Shown here: positions 55,469 through 64,000 of the stretch, piece after piece
Layout of the letters: every line of letters starts with the position of its first letter
Position numbering within the stretch: the first letter of the stretch is position 1
From: Oscillospiraceae bacterium
Lineage (GTDB): Bacteria > Bacillota > Clostridia > Saccharofermentanales > Saccharofermentanaceae
Direction: 5' to 3'
Length of the DNA stretch: 64,000 nt
Assembly (NCBI GenBank): GCA_015069205.1
Contig: SVIZ01000002.1
Coordinates: forward strand, 248,001-312,000
Program-made: the position numbers and the translations under genes
The notes under the pieces: generated by a model
The model's database searches: none
Seen by the model: only the letters and a program-made list of their open reading frames with translations
Told to the model about the DNA's origin: nothing

Positions 55469-56098
55469 ATGAGAAGCGAAGAACGAGCGGGTATTATTTC
55501 AGTAGTAATGCTTTTTTTGTGGGGGACTCTGATTGCAGAGCCCTTCCATATTTTTGCGCGGTATATTGCGAAGGCCATAGGGTATGCGACTAAAGGTTTG
55601 GGTGACCACAGCATACTTGCCGCCCTTATTACATATGTCGTCGTGGTTGCTGCAATTGTTCTTTTGCAGTTGTTGTCACAGACAAAGTTAAGGAACTTTA
55701 TGCCCTGTATCTTATCGGCAGGCTGTATTGCCATGCTCGTCATAAGGGGCATCTTCAGATCTTATGTGGATTACGGTGAGGCCATCAGCCTTGCGGTTCC
55801 GGCTATCGCGGCGATCATTTTTTATCTGACCAAGTTTGAGAAGGGCCTTAAGTGGTATACGGATGTATACACCTATTCGCTTAGCATTGCGCTCATCAAT
55901 TCGCTTCTGTTTGTTCCGGTTGCAAAGCTCAACGGCATAGTTGATAAGATTCTTTATATTACTAATTATAATGATATTAATATAACTGCTCCTTTTGCCG
56001 GACTTGCAGGAATACCCGAATTTGTCTGGGGCTTGTTTTTAACTGCGTTTGCAGTGCTTCCGATAATCTATTTTGCTACTTCGAACAAAAGGAAATGA
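55469..56098 (+). CDS. Hypothetical multi-pass membrane protein
   Basis: About six predicted TM segments; no family recognised. Confidence 0.65.
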   Translation: MRSEERAGIISVVMLFLWGTLIAEPFHIFARYIAKAIGYATKGLGDHSILAALITYVVVVAAIVLLQLLSQTKLRNFMPCILSAGCIAMLVIRGIFRSYVDYGEAISLAVPAIAAIIFYLTKFEKGLKWYTDVYTYSLSIALINSLLFVPVAKLNGIVDKILYITNYNDINITAPFAGLAGIPEFVWGLFLTAFAVLPIIYFATSNKRK

Positions 56099-56099
56099 T

Positions 56100-58139
56100 A
56101 TGGAACAGTTAGATTTATTCGCTGCTTTGCAGGGTGAAGATCAGGAGAGAAATGAATATCTGGAGCTCGTAAAGAAGCTCAACCACTTCGCTGAGCTTTA
56201 CTATTCCAAAGATGAGCCTGAGATATCGGACTACGAGTACGATACCATGAATAACAGGCTCAAGGAGATCGAGAAGGAACATCCCGACTGGATCGTTCCC
56301 GAATCACCTTCAAAGAGAGTCGGCTGGAAGGCAGAGAAGGGCGTTCTCGTTAAGCATAATGTTCCGATGTTATCACTCCAGGATGTTTTCGAGAAAGAAG
56401 AAGTATATGAATTCGTAAACTCCATGATCGAAGAATTCGGCGACGAGGCTGAGTTCCTTGTAGAGACAAAGATTGACGGTCTTTCCATGGCTCTCCGTTA
56501 TGAGGAAGGCGAGCTCAAGCTTGCTGTTACCAGAGGTGACGGAATAACCGAAGGCGAAGACGTCACAATGAACGCAAAGCAGATCCCTGACGTTGTCCTG
56601 AAGATGAAAGAGCCTGTTCCCTATATCGAGATCAGAGGCGAAGTCTACATGACCAGAAAGGCCTTTGAGAGCGTTAACGCCAAAGCAGAGGAAGAGGGAA
56701 AGAAGACTTTTGCAAATCCCAGAAACTGTGCGGCAGGAACGTTAAGACAGATCGACACCAGGATCACCAAAGAAAGAGGATTGTCCCTCTTCATATTCAA
56801 CGTCCAGGAGACGAAGGGCGTTACATTCAATACTCACCTTGAAGGATATGAATACCTTAAGCGCAACGGCGTCAAGGTAATCGAGAACTGCTATAAGTGC
56901 AAGACCGCTGACGAGGTCTGGGATGCAATCCAGAAGATAGGCGATATGAGAGGCGAACTCGAATACGATATCGACGGCGCGGTAGTTAAGCTCAATAATC
57001 TTTCCGAAAGAAGCAAACTCGGAAACACGATCAAGTTCCCCAGATGGGCTGTCGCATATAAGTATCCGCCGGAAGTAAAAGAGACGCGTCTTCTTGACGT
57101 TGAAGTCAACACGGGCAGAACGGGAAGGGTAACGCCTGTTGCCGTTTTCGAGCCCATCAGTCTTTGCGGAACAATGGTATCCCGTGCGACTCTCCATAAC
57201 CAGGATTTCATCGACCAGTTAGGACTTGGCATCGGTGATACCATTCTCGTATATAAATCAGGCGAGATCATCCCCAAAGTAAAGGACGTAAATAAAGCTA
57301 AGAGACCTTCGGACTGGCAGCCTTATAAGATGCCTGAGAATTGTCCGGTGTGCGGCCACAAGCTCGCAAGAGATGAGGGCGGCGTTGATCTGAAGTGCAT
57401 GAACTTAATGTGCCCCGGAACGCTTGTAAACCGCATCGTTAATTTTGTCTCGCGTGACTGCATGGACATTAAGGGATTTGGTTCCGAGTACATTAGAAAA
57501 CTTACTGAAGAAAAGTATCTTAAAGACATAGCTGATGTTTTCGAGCTGAAAGATAAGAGAAATGCGCTTATCGAAGGCAAGCTTTTAGGCCTTGAGAAGA
57601 ATACCGACAAGCTCCTTAATGCCATCGAGACAGCGAAAACAGAGACACCGGCCGACAAGGTTCTGGCAGGTCTCGGTATTCCGGGAGTAGGCAAAGCAAC
57701 AGCCAAGGAGCTGATAAGGACATTCGGTTCGATAGATGCAATCGCTGAAGCTGATAAGGACGCACTGTCTGCGGTTCAGGATATCGGAGAGATCTCAGCT
57801 GAAGGAATCTACAATTTCTTCCGTGACGAAGGCAACATAGAACTTCTTAAAAGGCTTAAAGATCTCGGCTTAAACTTTGCAAAAGCAGAAAATGAGGTTC
57901 AGGGATCTTCTCTTGCAGGACTTACATTCTGCATTACCGGAACTTTGGAAGGAATGTCCAGAAGCGAAGCGGAGGCTCTTATCGAGAGCAACGGCGGCAA
58001 GCCTGTATCTTCTGTATCGAAGAAGACGTCATATCTTCTCATGGGTGCTGATGCAGGTTCCAAGGAACGTAAGGCCAGAGAGCTAGGCGTTCCGATAATC
58101 GGGATCGATGAGCTTAAGGATATGATCGCTAAAGGGTGA
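56100..58139 (+). CDS. ligA: NAD-dependent DNA ligase
   Basis: EISDYEYDTMNNRLKEIEKEHPDW, ETKIDGLSMALRYEEGEL (catalytic KIDG), zinc finger CPVCGHKLARDEGGVDLKCMNLMCPG, C-terminal BRCT. Start MEQLDLF preferred over ORF track start 56073. Confidence 0.97.
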   Translation: MEQLDLFAALQGEDQERNEYLELVKKLNHFAELYYSKDEPEISDYEYDTMNNRLKEIEKEHPDWIVPESPSKRVGWKAEKGVLVKHNVPMLSLQDVFEKEEVYEFVNSMIEEFGDEAEFLVETKIDGLSMALRYEEGELKLAVTRGDGITEGEDVTMNAKQIPDVVLKMKEPVPYIEIRGEVYMTRKAFESVNAKAEEEGKKTFANPRNCAAGTLRQIDTRITKERGLSLFIFNVQETKGVTFNTHLEGYEYLKRNGVKVIENCYKCKTADEVWDAIQKIGDMRGELEYDIDGAVVKLNNLSERSKLGNTIKFPRWAVAYKYPPEVKETRLLDVEVNTGRTGRVTPVAVFEPISLCGTMVSRATLHNQDFIDQLGLGIGDTILVYKSGEIIPKVKDVNKAKRPSDWQPYKMPENCPVCGHKLARDEGGVDLKCMNLMCPGTLVNRIVNFVSRDCMDIKGFGSEYIRKLTEEKYLKDIADVFELKDKRNALIEGKLLGLEKNTDKLLNAIETAKTETPADKVLAGLGIPGVGKATAKELIRTFGSIDAIAEADKDALSAVQDIGEISAEGIYNFFRDEGNIELLKRLKDLGLNFAKAENEVQGSSLAGLTFCITGTLEGMSRSEAEALIESNGGKPVSSVSKKTSYLLMGADAGSKERKARELGVPIIGIDELKDMIAKG

Positions 58140-58145
58140 TATGCC

Positions 58146-58745
58146 ATGAATGTTAATGAAGAGAAAGCAAGGATAAGAAAAGAGATCAGGAGAAGAAGAG
58201 AACAGTTATCTTCTTCCGTCTTATCAGACATTGAGAAGTCTCTTCCGGACTTCATTTCCGCTATCGATGACAGCGAGCTTAAGAAAGAACTTAAGAATGC
58301 AAAAAGGGTCGCGCTCTACAGATCGATCAACGGGGAAGTTCCCGTTGACGGACTTGCAGGATTCTTTATGTCACAGGGTAAAAAATGCTGTTTTCCGAGA
58401 ATCGAAAACGACACCATGGTCTTCTGTGACTGCGACAGTCTTGAAGACGGTGAATTCGACCAGTCGTCCATAGGAATAAAAGAACCAGTCAGCACAAAGC
58501 ACGTGGTCGATCCTAAAGACATTGATGTTGTAGTGCTGCCTGCGGTTGCATATAATGAAGAAGGTACAAGGCTTGGAATGGGCGGAGGATTTTACGACCG
58601 TTACATCGGAGATTTAGGTTCTGACAGACCTTATCTTTTGGGGATCTGTTATGAGTTCCAGATCTGTTCTGATGTACCGGGAACGGATAATGACATAAGC
58701 GCTGATTTTATTGCCGTGATACCGGAAGAAGAATACGGGGAGTAA
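58146..58745 (+). CDS. 5-formyltetrahydrofolate cyclo-ligase
   Basis: ARIRKEIRRRREQLS; VVLPAVAYNEEGTRLGMGGGFYDRYI. Confidence 0.93.
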   Translation: MNVNEEKARIRKEIRRRREQLSSSVLSDIEKSLPDFISAIDDSELKKELKNAKRVALYRSINGEVPVDGLAGFFMSQGKKCCFPRIENDTMVFCDCDSLEDGEFDQSSIGIKEPVSTKHVVDPKDIDVVVLPAVAYNEEGTRLGMGGGFYDRYIGDLGSDRPYLLGICYEFQICSDVPGTDNDISADFIAVIPEEEYGE

Positions 58746-58755
58746 ATAGCAGGGA

Positions 58756-59193
58756 ATGCGTTATTTTATTGTTAATCTGGCTGTTCATTTGTTGGTTACG
58801 ATACTGTTTGTCGTGCTGACATGCATACGCGCCGGATATAACAGAAGGAAGAAGACCAAGCATGTCGTTACTTACTTTTTCCCCATTGCATTTGCGCTAG
58901 TTGCCATAGTCGACATCGTATTGTATACGGCCCCCAGACTCATGGACATCAACAGCCTTATCAACAACAATTACTATTACCATACAGGTGCAGTCGAGGA
59001 TATCGGATTTATGAAAAATTACTTCGTCATTGACGGAGATTATTACTATATCAATCCGCTTCGTAACAAGCTTACCGAAGGTGATGTCGTCAGAGTAAAG
59101 CACACACCTTATTCATTATTCACGGTCGATATCACGACCATAACCGAAGCTGAAGAACCTGAAGAGAGTGACTCTGTTACGGAAACCGTGTGA
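58756..59193 (+). CDS. Hypothetical membrane protein
   Basis: Two TM segments; good coding context; no family recognised. Confidence 0.6.
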   Translation: MRYFIVNLAVHLLVTILFVVLTCIRAGYNRRKKTKHVVTYFFPIAFALVAIVDIVLYTAPRLMDINSLINNNYYYHTGAVEDIGFMKNYFVIDGDYYYINPLRNKLTEGDVVRVKHTPYSLFTVDITTITEAEEPEESDSVTETV

Positions 59194-59194
59194 T

Positions 59195-59220
59195 AAAAAT
59201 TGATACCAGTCTCAATTTTT
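59195..59220. terminator. Possible AT-rich terminator
   Basis: AAAAATTGA-TACCAGTC-TCAATTTTT immediately after the stop at 59193. Confidence 0.45.
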
Positions 59221-59332
59221 GCGCAAAAGTCTCAAATACGGGCCTGTTTTTTCAATTTGCGGCACTTTGTCCCCACAACTTAATGTTAAGGTCGTAAACT
59301 CTCCTTAAATCAAAACCGGAGGTGAGTGACCT

Positions 59333-59872
59333 ATGGAGAACAGAAATTGGAATCAGGGTTCAGTGGAGATGTCGGTTGTATGCAGCGACTTAAGTCTTCT
59401 CGAGAACATCAATTTACTATTAAAGCAAAAAGGCGTTATTGCAGTTGAAGATGAGATGGGAGTTCTGCATTACATCGTTGACGGAAGAAGCGACAGAGGT
59501 TCCGTCGCAGGCAGGGTCACCGCGATAAATCCGGCTAAGACTGCAGGGCAGGAAAAACAGGAAGCCTATCTCGATCTGTGCATTAAGACAGTGCTTAGAG
59601 AGTACGGCTTTGACATGTCTCTCATGGGAACTATGCTGATATACAAATCGGTATATAAATCCGTCAAAAGATGCGTACCCGCACCGGCCACCATGAAGAG
59701 CATGTACATTGATACAGGCAAAGAGCTTGGATTGACCATTGAGCAGTCCGAGAGAAACGTACGGTATGCCATCACGAAGAGCAGTCTTAAGAGCATGAGG
59801 AGCAGGGCAGTAGTAAAGTGCATACAGACCAGGACTGAAAGGCGGTTGGGATTAAGAGATCCTCTGGACTGA
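59333..59872 (+). CDS. Spo0A_C-like DNA-binding protein without a canonical receiver domain
   Basis: C-terminal half (LDLCIKTVLREYGFDMSLMGTMLIYKSVYKSVKRCVPAPATMKSMYIDTGKELGLTIEQSERNVRYAITKS) resembles the Spo0A C-terminal effector fold; SD CGGAGGTGAG. Confidence 0.65.
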   Translation: MENRNWNQGSVEMSVVCSDLSLLENINLLLKQKGVIAVEDEMGVLHYIVDGRSDRGSVAGRVTAINPAKTAGQEKQEAYLDLCIKTVLREYGFDMSLMGTMLIYKSVYKSVKRCVPAPATMKSMYIDTGKELGLTIEQSERNVRYAITKSSLKSMRSRAVVKCIQTRTERRLGLRDPLD

Positions 59873-59878
59873 CATAAA

Positions 59879-59903
59879 AAAGGCTCCGTTGAACGGAGCC
59901 TTT
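59879..59903 (-). terminator. Rho-independent terminator (hup side; may act bidirectionally)
   Basis: AAAGGCTCCGT-TGA-ACGGAGCCTTT; on the minus strand followed by a T run. Confidence 0.8.
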
Positions 59904-59925
59904 GGAAATCAGATGTACGTAAGAA

Positions 59926-60219
59926 TTACTTCTTCTTGCCCTTCTTAGCGTTAACCTTATCCTTAAGTGACTTACCAGCCTTGAATGTAGGAACTGTGGA
60001 AGCCGGAATCTTAAGAGCAGCGCCTGTAGCAGGATTGCGGCCGCTTCTAGCTGCGAGCTTCTTTGTCTTGAATGTACCGAAGCCTACGAGAACGACTTTG
60101 TCATTCTTTACGAGTGCGCCTTCGATAGCACCGAGTGTTGCCTTAAGAGCTGCTTCTGCATCCTTCTTGCTGAGGCCGGCATCAGCTGCGATCTTGTCAA
60201 TAAGCTGTGACTTGTTCAT
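59926..60219 (-). CDS. hup: HU family DNA-binding protein
   Basis: MNKSQLIDKIAADAGLSKKDAEAALKATLGAIEGAL; VGFGTFKTKKLAARSGRNPATGAALKIPAS. Confidence 0.96.
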   Translation of the reverse strand: MNKSQLIDKIAADAGLSKKDAEAALKATLGAIEGALVKNDKVVLVGFGTFKTKKLAARSGRNPATGAALKIPASTVPTFKAGKSLKDKVNAKKGKKK

Positions 60220-60499
60220 GTGGTATCCTCCTGTTATTTAGCCGCTGAAAGGCTTATTTTTCGTAGTTTCATTATTGATTTATTACAAATATATGTCAAT
60301 AGTTTTCGGACATAAAATACAAGAAATGATTATATTTATTGCCTATATTTCGGGCGTTTCAGACTGGTGGGCAGTCGAAATGACAGGTTAGATAACGGAA
60401 TAGTCAGGTAATAGGAAATAAATATCGTTTTTATTACAAGATTTATTCGTTCTGATAGTGTATGATTTGAGTTGCGAAAAACTAATCGGAGGTAACAAG

Positions 60500-60703
60500 A
60501 TGATAGTTACAAAAGATACGATTATCGGAGATGTTGTAATGCAGGATGAAGGCATTGCACCTATCCTTATGGCTTCCGGACTTCACTGCCTCGGCTGTGT
60601 AATGGCTTCCGGTGAGACAATTGAAGAGGCTTGCATGGTTCACGGTATGGATTGCGATGCTCTCGTAGAAGAGATCAACAATTATTTCCAGTCATTGGGC
60701 TGA
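60500..60703 (+). CDS. DUF1858 domain protein (hybrid-cluster-associated redox disulfide type)
   Basis: MIVTKDTIIGDVVMQDEGIAPILMASGLHCLGCVMASGETIEEACMVHGMD; start at 60500 chosen from SD CGGAGG. Confidence 0.9.
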   Translation: MIVTKDTIIGDVVMQDEGIAPILMASGLHCLGCVMASGETIEEACMVHGMDCDALVEEINNYFQSLG

Positions 60704-60731
60704 TTCTGCGGATATAAACTTATCTGATAAT

Positions 60732-60764
60732 AAGGTCATCTCGATTGAGATGACCTTTTCTATT
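60732..60764. terminator. Rho-independent terminator between convergent genes
   Basis: AAGGTCATCTC-GATT-GAGATGACCTT followed by TTCTATTT. Confidence 0.85.
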
Positions 60765-60778
60765 TGCAATAATGGATA

Positions 60779-63034
60779 TTAATATGAAGCCGACATTATT
60801 ACTTCGAACTTTGTGCCTTTTCCGAGTGTACTCGTTACGTTGATCTCTGCATCGTGCTTGTCGCAGATGAGCTTTACGATCGCAAGGCCCAGACCGGTTC
60901 CCTTGATGTTTACTCCTGAGTTGTGAGCTCTGTAGAAACGGTCGAAGATTCTCGGAAGGTCCTGCTCAGGAATGCCGATTCCGTTATCTTCAACTGTTAT
61001 ATGGATCTTCTGCGTTGCTATATGCGATTCGTCACCGCTGCGCCATGCCCTTATCACGATCTCTGCCTGAGGTCCCGTGTAGTTGATTGCATTTGATATG
61101 AGGTTCTCGAAAATACGTGAAAGCTTAGCAGGATCCGCTTTAACTATAAGCGAGTCACGTGAAGGGATGTCCAGGGACAGATGTTTTTCGCTGTCTTCAA
61201 GATCCATGGAATACATGACCACCAGTTCGTCCAGCATCTCGGCGATAGATACGGAAGTGAAGTGGAAGTCTGAATCGCTCGATTCCATTCTGGTAAGCTC
61301 CATGATGTCAGAAACGATCCTTTCCATCTGCTCTGAACGGCGGACGATGTTGTTCAGATATGAATTGCGTTGTTCGGGTGTAAAGTTATCCTGTGCGTTG
61401 AGGAGAAGTTCGGCATATCCTCTGATCGCGGTAATAGGTGTTCTTAAGTCGTGGGATACGTTGCTTAAGACGTTTTTACGTGCTACCTCACCTTCAAGAA
61501 GCCTCTTGTTTGTAAGGACGAGGTCGCGGTTGATCTCTGAAATGAATATGGTCTTTTCTCTTACCTGACGCTTAAGTACCGCAGCATTTCTCTGGATCTC
61601 GCGCTGCTGGTTTATATACGTCGATACGAGCGTTACCTCTGCTATGAGCGAGAAGATAACGAAGATGTTGCTGTATGTCGGAATCGTGTAGACGATCATG
61701 CTGTCCATGAGGATCGTCAGATAGAGTACCAGGAACATAAGGCAGAAGAGCAACGCCCAGAGGAGGACCCTCTGATTCTCTTTGTTATAGAAGAAAAGGT
61801 CAATAAAGATGGAGAGCGTGACTGTCGCAAGAGCAAACATCAGCGCAATGAATTCAGGCAAAAGTATTCCCGTAAAGATATCAAAGATGTAGTAAATGAC
61901 TATCATTGTCAGACCGACAACAAATACAAAGTAATGCGCTTTCCTGAGCAAAGCAAATTTGCTTTGTGTCTTTGAACCTGCGAAGTATTGTGAGTTCTCA
62001 AGGAAAGATGCGGAAGCAGCCAGTATCAGGAACAGGAATCTCAGATCAGCCCTTAAATGGCTGTCGACGGAGATGAAGCGGCAGTCTGTCAGATAGTATA
62101 AAAGGATGGCTGAGAAACTGATGAAGAACGAGACAAACAGCCATCTGTTTTTGGTGAAGCTCAAGATGAGGTTGGATCCTGCGATGAGGGCAACAAAGAA
62201 GATCAGCGTAACGATTGAGAAGTGACCTGCAGTGATGACCGTGCGGACGTCATTTGCGGTACCGGTCTCTATGATGGGCTCTGAAAGGATACCGGGGTTT
62301 GAGACCTTCGGTGTGCATGCGACAACGATCACTATGTCAAGTTTTCCGTTTTCGGGAATGACAGTACAGTAATCCGCAAATGCATTAAGGTTAAAGACGG
62401 GTGTTCTTGCGCCGATCCTGTCGATGTATTTTCCATTGCAGAAGATCCATGCAATACCGTTGAATTTATGGAAGATCAAAGATAAAGATTTAATATCCTT
62501 GTTGCAGTCGAAATGTCCGACATAAGCTGCACAGATACAATCAATATCATCTATTTCAAAATGCTGGTAGTTGATATCACCGTTCGAGTTGTGCCAGTTG
62601 GCAGAATAGTTGTAGTCGAACCAGCCGCGCCATGTATCACGGATCCTTACGTTATCCGCATAAGATCTGTGACTGTACAGGGCAGAAGAAGGCCAGTAAT
62701 CCGGGATGGACATGTCGTCTGAAGTATGATCGAGAATGGCTTTTGTCATGTCGGGAGAAACGTTAGGGACAAAAGTCCAGCCTGAATTAACGTGGCTGCT
62801 GTAAGGACCGTCGAGCGCAAGTGCATCGCTTAATTCGAGCGTGCCTTTTTCGGTATTGATCTTCGGCGTTGAATCTGTGGTGAATGTAATACCGATGCTG
62901 ATTATTCCGGCAGCAACAAGCATAAGCAGCATCGCGAAAATAAAGGCGATCATCGTTCCTCCGAATGATCTGCCGTGAGCATCAGAGCCCTTAAGCTTGA
63001 ACTTAGCTAATCTGCTGTGCTTGTATTGTGCCAT
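60779..63034 (-). CDS. Sensor histidine kinase with large extracytoplasmic and 7TM-like sensor region
   Basis: H box NVSHDLRTPITAIRGYAELL; N/G boxes NAINYTG, VEDNGIGIPEQDLPRIFDRFYRAHNSGVNIKGTGLGLAIVKLI; multiple TM segments upstream. Confidence 0.93.
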   Translation of the reverse strand: MAQYKHSRLAKFKLKGSDAHGRSFGGTMIAFIFAMLLMLVAAGIISIGITFTTDSTPKINTEKGTLELSDALALDGPYSSHVNSGWTFVPNVSPDMTKAILDHTSDDMSIPDYWPSSALYSHRSYADNVRIRDTWRGWFDYNYSANWHNSNGDINYQHFEIDDIDCICAAYVGHFDCNKDIKSLSLIFHKFNGIAWIFCNGKYIDRIGARTPVFNLNAFADYCTVIPENGKLDIVIVVACTPKVSNPGILSEPIIETGTANDVRTVITAGHFSIVTLIFFVALIAGSNLILSFTKNRWLFVSFFISFSAILLYYLTDCRFISVDSHLRADLRFLFLILAASASFLENSQYFAGSKTQSKFALLRKAHYFVFVVGLTMIVIYYIFDIFTGILLPEFIALMFALATVTLSIFIDLFFYNKENQRVLLWALLFCLMFLVLYLTILMDSMIVYTIPTYSNIFVIFSLIAEVTLVSTYINQQREIQRNAAVLKRQVREKTIFISEINRDLVLTNKRLLEGEVARKNVLSNVSHDLRTPITAIRGYAELLLNAQDNFTPEQRNSYLNNIVRRSEQMERIVSDIMELTRMESSDSDFHFTSVSIAEMLDELVVMYSMDLEDSEKHLSLDIPSRDSLIVKADPAKLSRIFENLISNAINYTGPQAEIVIRAWRSGDESHIATQKIHITVEDNGIGIPEQDLPRIFDRFYRAHNSGVNIKGTGLGLAIVKLICDKHDAEINVTSTLGKGTKFEVIMSASY

Positions 63035-63052
63035 TTAATCTCCGGTGTTTTC

Positions 63053-63088
63053 ACAAAAAGACAAGCGGGACTAATATTCTAGTCCCGC
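63053..63088 (-). terminator. Hairpin between response regulator and kinase genes (attenuator or terminator)
   Basis: GCGGGACTA-ATATTC-TAGTCCCGC, on the minus strand followed by TTGTCTTTTT. Confidence 0.6.
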
Positions 63089-63113
63089 ATTGATCCTTCG
63101 CAATTGTGTTAAA

Positions 63114-63824
63114 TCAGAACTGTGTGTTCATGCTGTTCTTGACCGGCGGATAAGCGAATGAATATCCGATACCCCACTCAGTCTTAACGAAAGTAATCTC
63201 AGGTGCGATCTTTTCCATCTTCTTACGGAGGTAAGATATGTTAACCATTACGAGGTGGTTGTCGCACGGAGAATCATCGCCCCAAACATGAGAATAGATT
63301 CTTGTGAAAGGAACGATAACGTTAGGTGTCTCAGCCAAGAGGCAGAGAATATCGAACTCACGGTTTGTAAGATGTAAAGGCTTCTCCTTGAGAGTAACCT
63401 CACGTGTCTTGATGTTGATGCGGAGCGGAGGATACTCTACGAGGAATCCCTCGCTCTTCATATTACGCTTGATGTGAACGTTGATACGAAGGCTCAACTC
63501 AGGGAGTGAGTAAGGCTTTGTGATGTAGTCATCAGCGCCAACCTTAAATCCGTTGATTACGTCTTCCTGCTGATCCTTTGCGGTGAGGAAGATGATAGGA
63601 CAATCTGTGAACTCCTTGATTTTGGGAGCAAGATCAAAAGCGCTTCCGTCAGGGAGCATTACGTCCAATACGATACATGAGAAGCTGTGAAGCTTGATCT
63701 TTTCGAGCGCCTCAGCACAATTTGTTGCTGTTACGACATCGTAGCCCTCGCTCTCGAGAAAATCACGGTTCAAGACCAGGATATCGCTGTCATCATCTAC
63801 AAGAAATACTTTCTGCTTAGCCAT
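63114..63824 (-). CDS. OmpR-family response regulator
   Basis: KVFLVDDDSDILVLNRDFLESEGY, IVLDVMLPDG, FLTAKD, DDYITKPYSLPEL; winged-helix LTNREFDILCLLAE...VWGDD. Confidence 0.94.
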   Translation of the reverse strand: MAKQKVFLVDDDSDILVLNRDFLESEGYDVVTATNCAEALEKIKLHSFSCIVLDVMLPDGSAFDLAPKIKEFTDCPIIFLTAKDQQEDVINGFKVGADDYITKPYSLPELSLRINVHIKRNMKSEGFLVEYPPLRINIKTREVTLKEKPLHLTNREFDILCLLAETPNVIVPFTRIYSHVWGDDSPCDNHLVMVNISYLRKKMEKIAPEITFVKTEWGIGYSFAYPPVKNSMNTQF

Positions 63825-64000
63825 TAATATACCTCCTGTTAACTTAAATAATGCTTAATCAGTTATTTCCCCAAATGGCGTCACGTATTCCGCGTGACGG
63901 TGTTTTATATGATTGTGATTTTTTGATAATTCACAACGATAGTATACAACACGTCAAAGTGTTTTTATATAGTTAAATGCAATAAGTTATAAATAATTTA

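Noticed and set aside
1-64000. tRNA, rRNA, CRISPR, IS elements, prophage or canonical defence systems
   Set aside because: Scanned intergenic regions and ORF products; found no tRNA-like cloverleaf ends, repeat-spacer arrays, transposases, integrases, Cas, restriction-modification or toxin-antitoxin signatures that I could support.

Overview
The window is a gene-dense, moderate-GC chromosomal segment that looks like a Clostridia/Firmicutes genome (inferred from gene content and strong Shine-Dalgarno sites). It carries mostly core metabolism: folC, thrC, carA, carB, dapF, dapL, ispD, an ispF-like gene, radA, a serC-type aminotransferase with serA, alaS, trmB, gap, ligA, hup and a two-component system. 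There are also surface/envelope genes: a glucosaminidase-like protein, a cohesin-like protein, GtrA, lipoproteins, LicD proteins, DUF2298 and a GT-C-like membrane protein. I saw no rRNA, tRNA, CRISPR array, IS element or prophage. The observations most worth follow-up are: (1) one 1352-codon ORF that fuses full-length CarB to full-length DapF; (2) a HisC-like aminotransferase / IspD-TarI-like cytidylyltransferase / ThDP enzyme / LicD / LicD locus that resembles a CMP-activated head-group decoration pathway, in which the ThDP enzyme is split exactly between its PYR and TH3/PP regions with an SD-TTG start at the second half; (3) a GH32-like protein lacking the canonical Asp nucleophile; (4) a divergent IspF; (5) a degenerate PP2C-like / disordered / TM / LysM-like protein; (6) a stand-alone Spo0A_C-like protein. 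All calls come from reading the sequence and the supplied ORF track. No database search was run.
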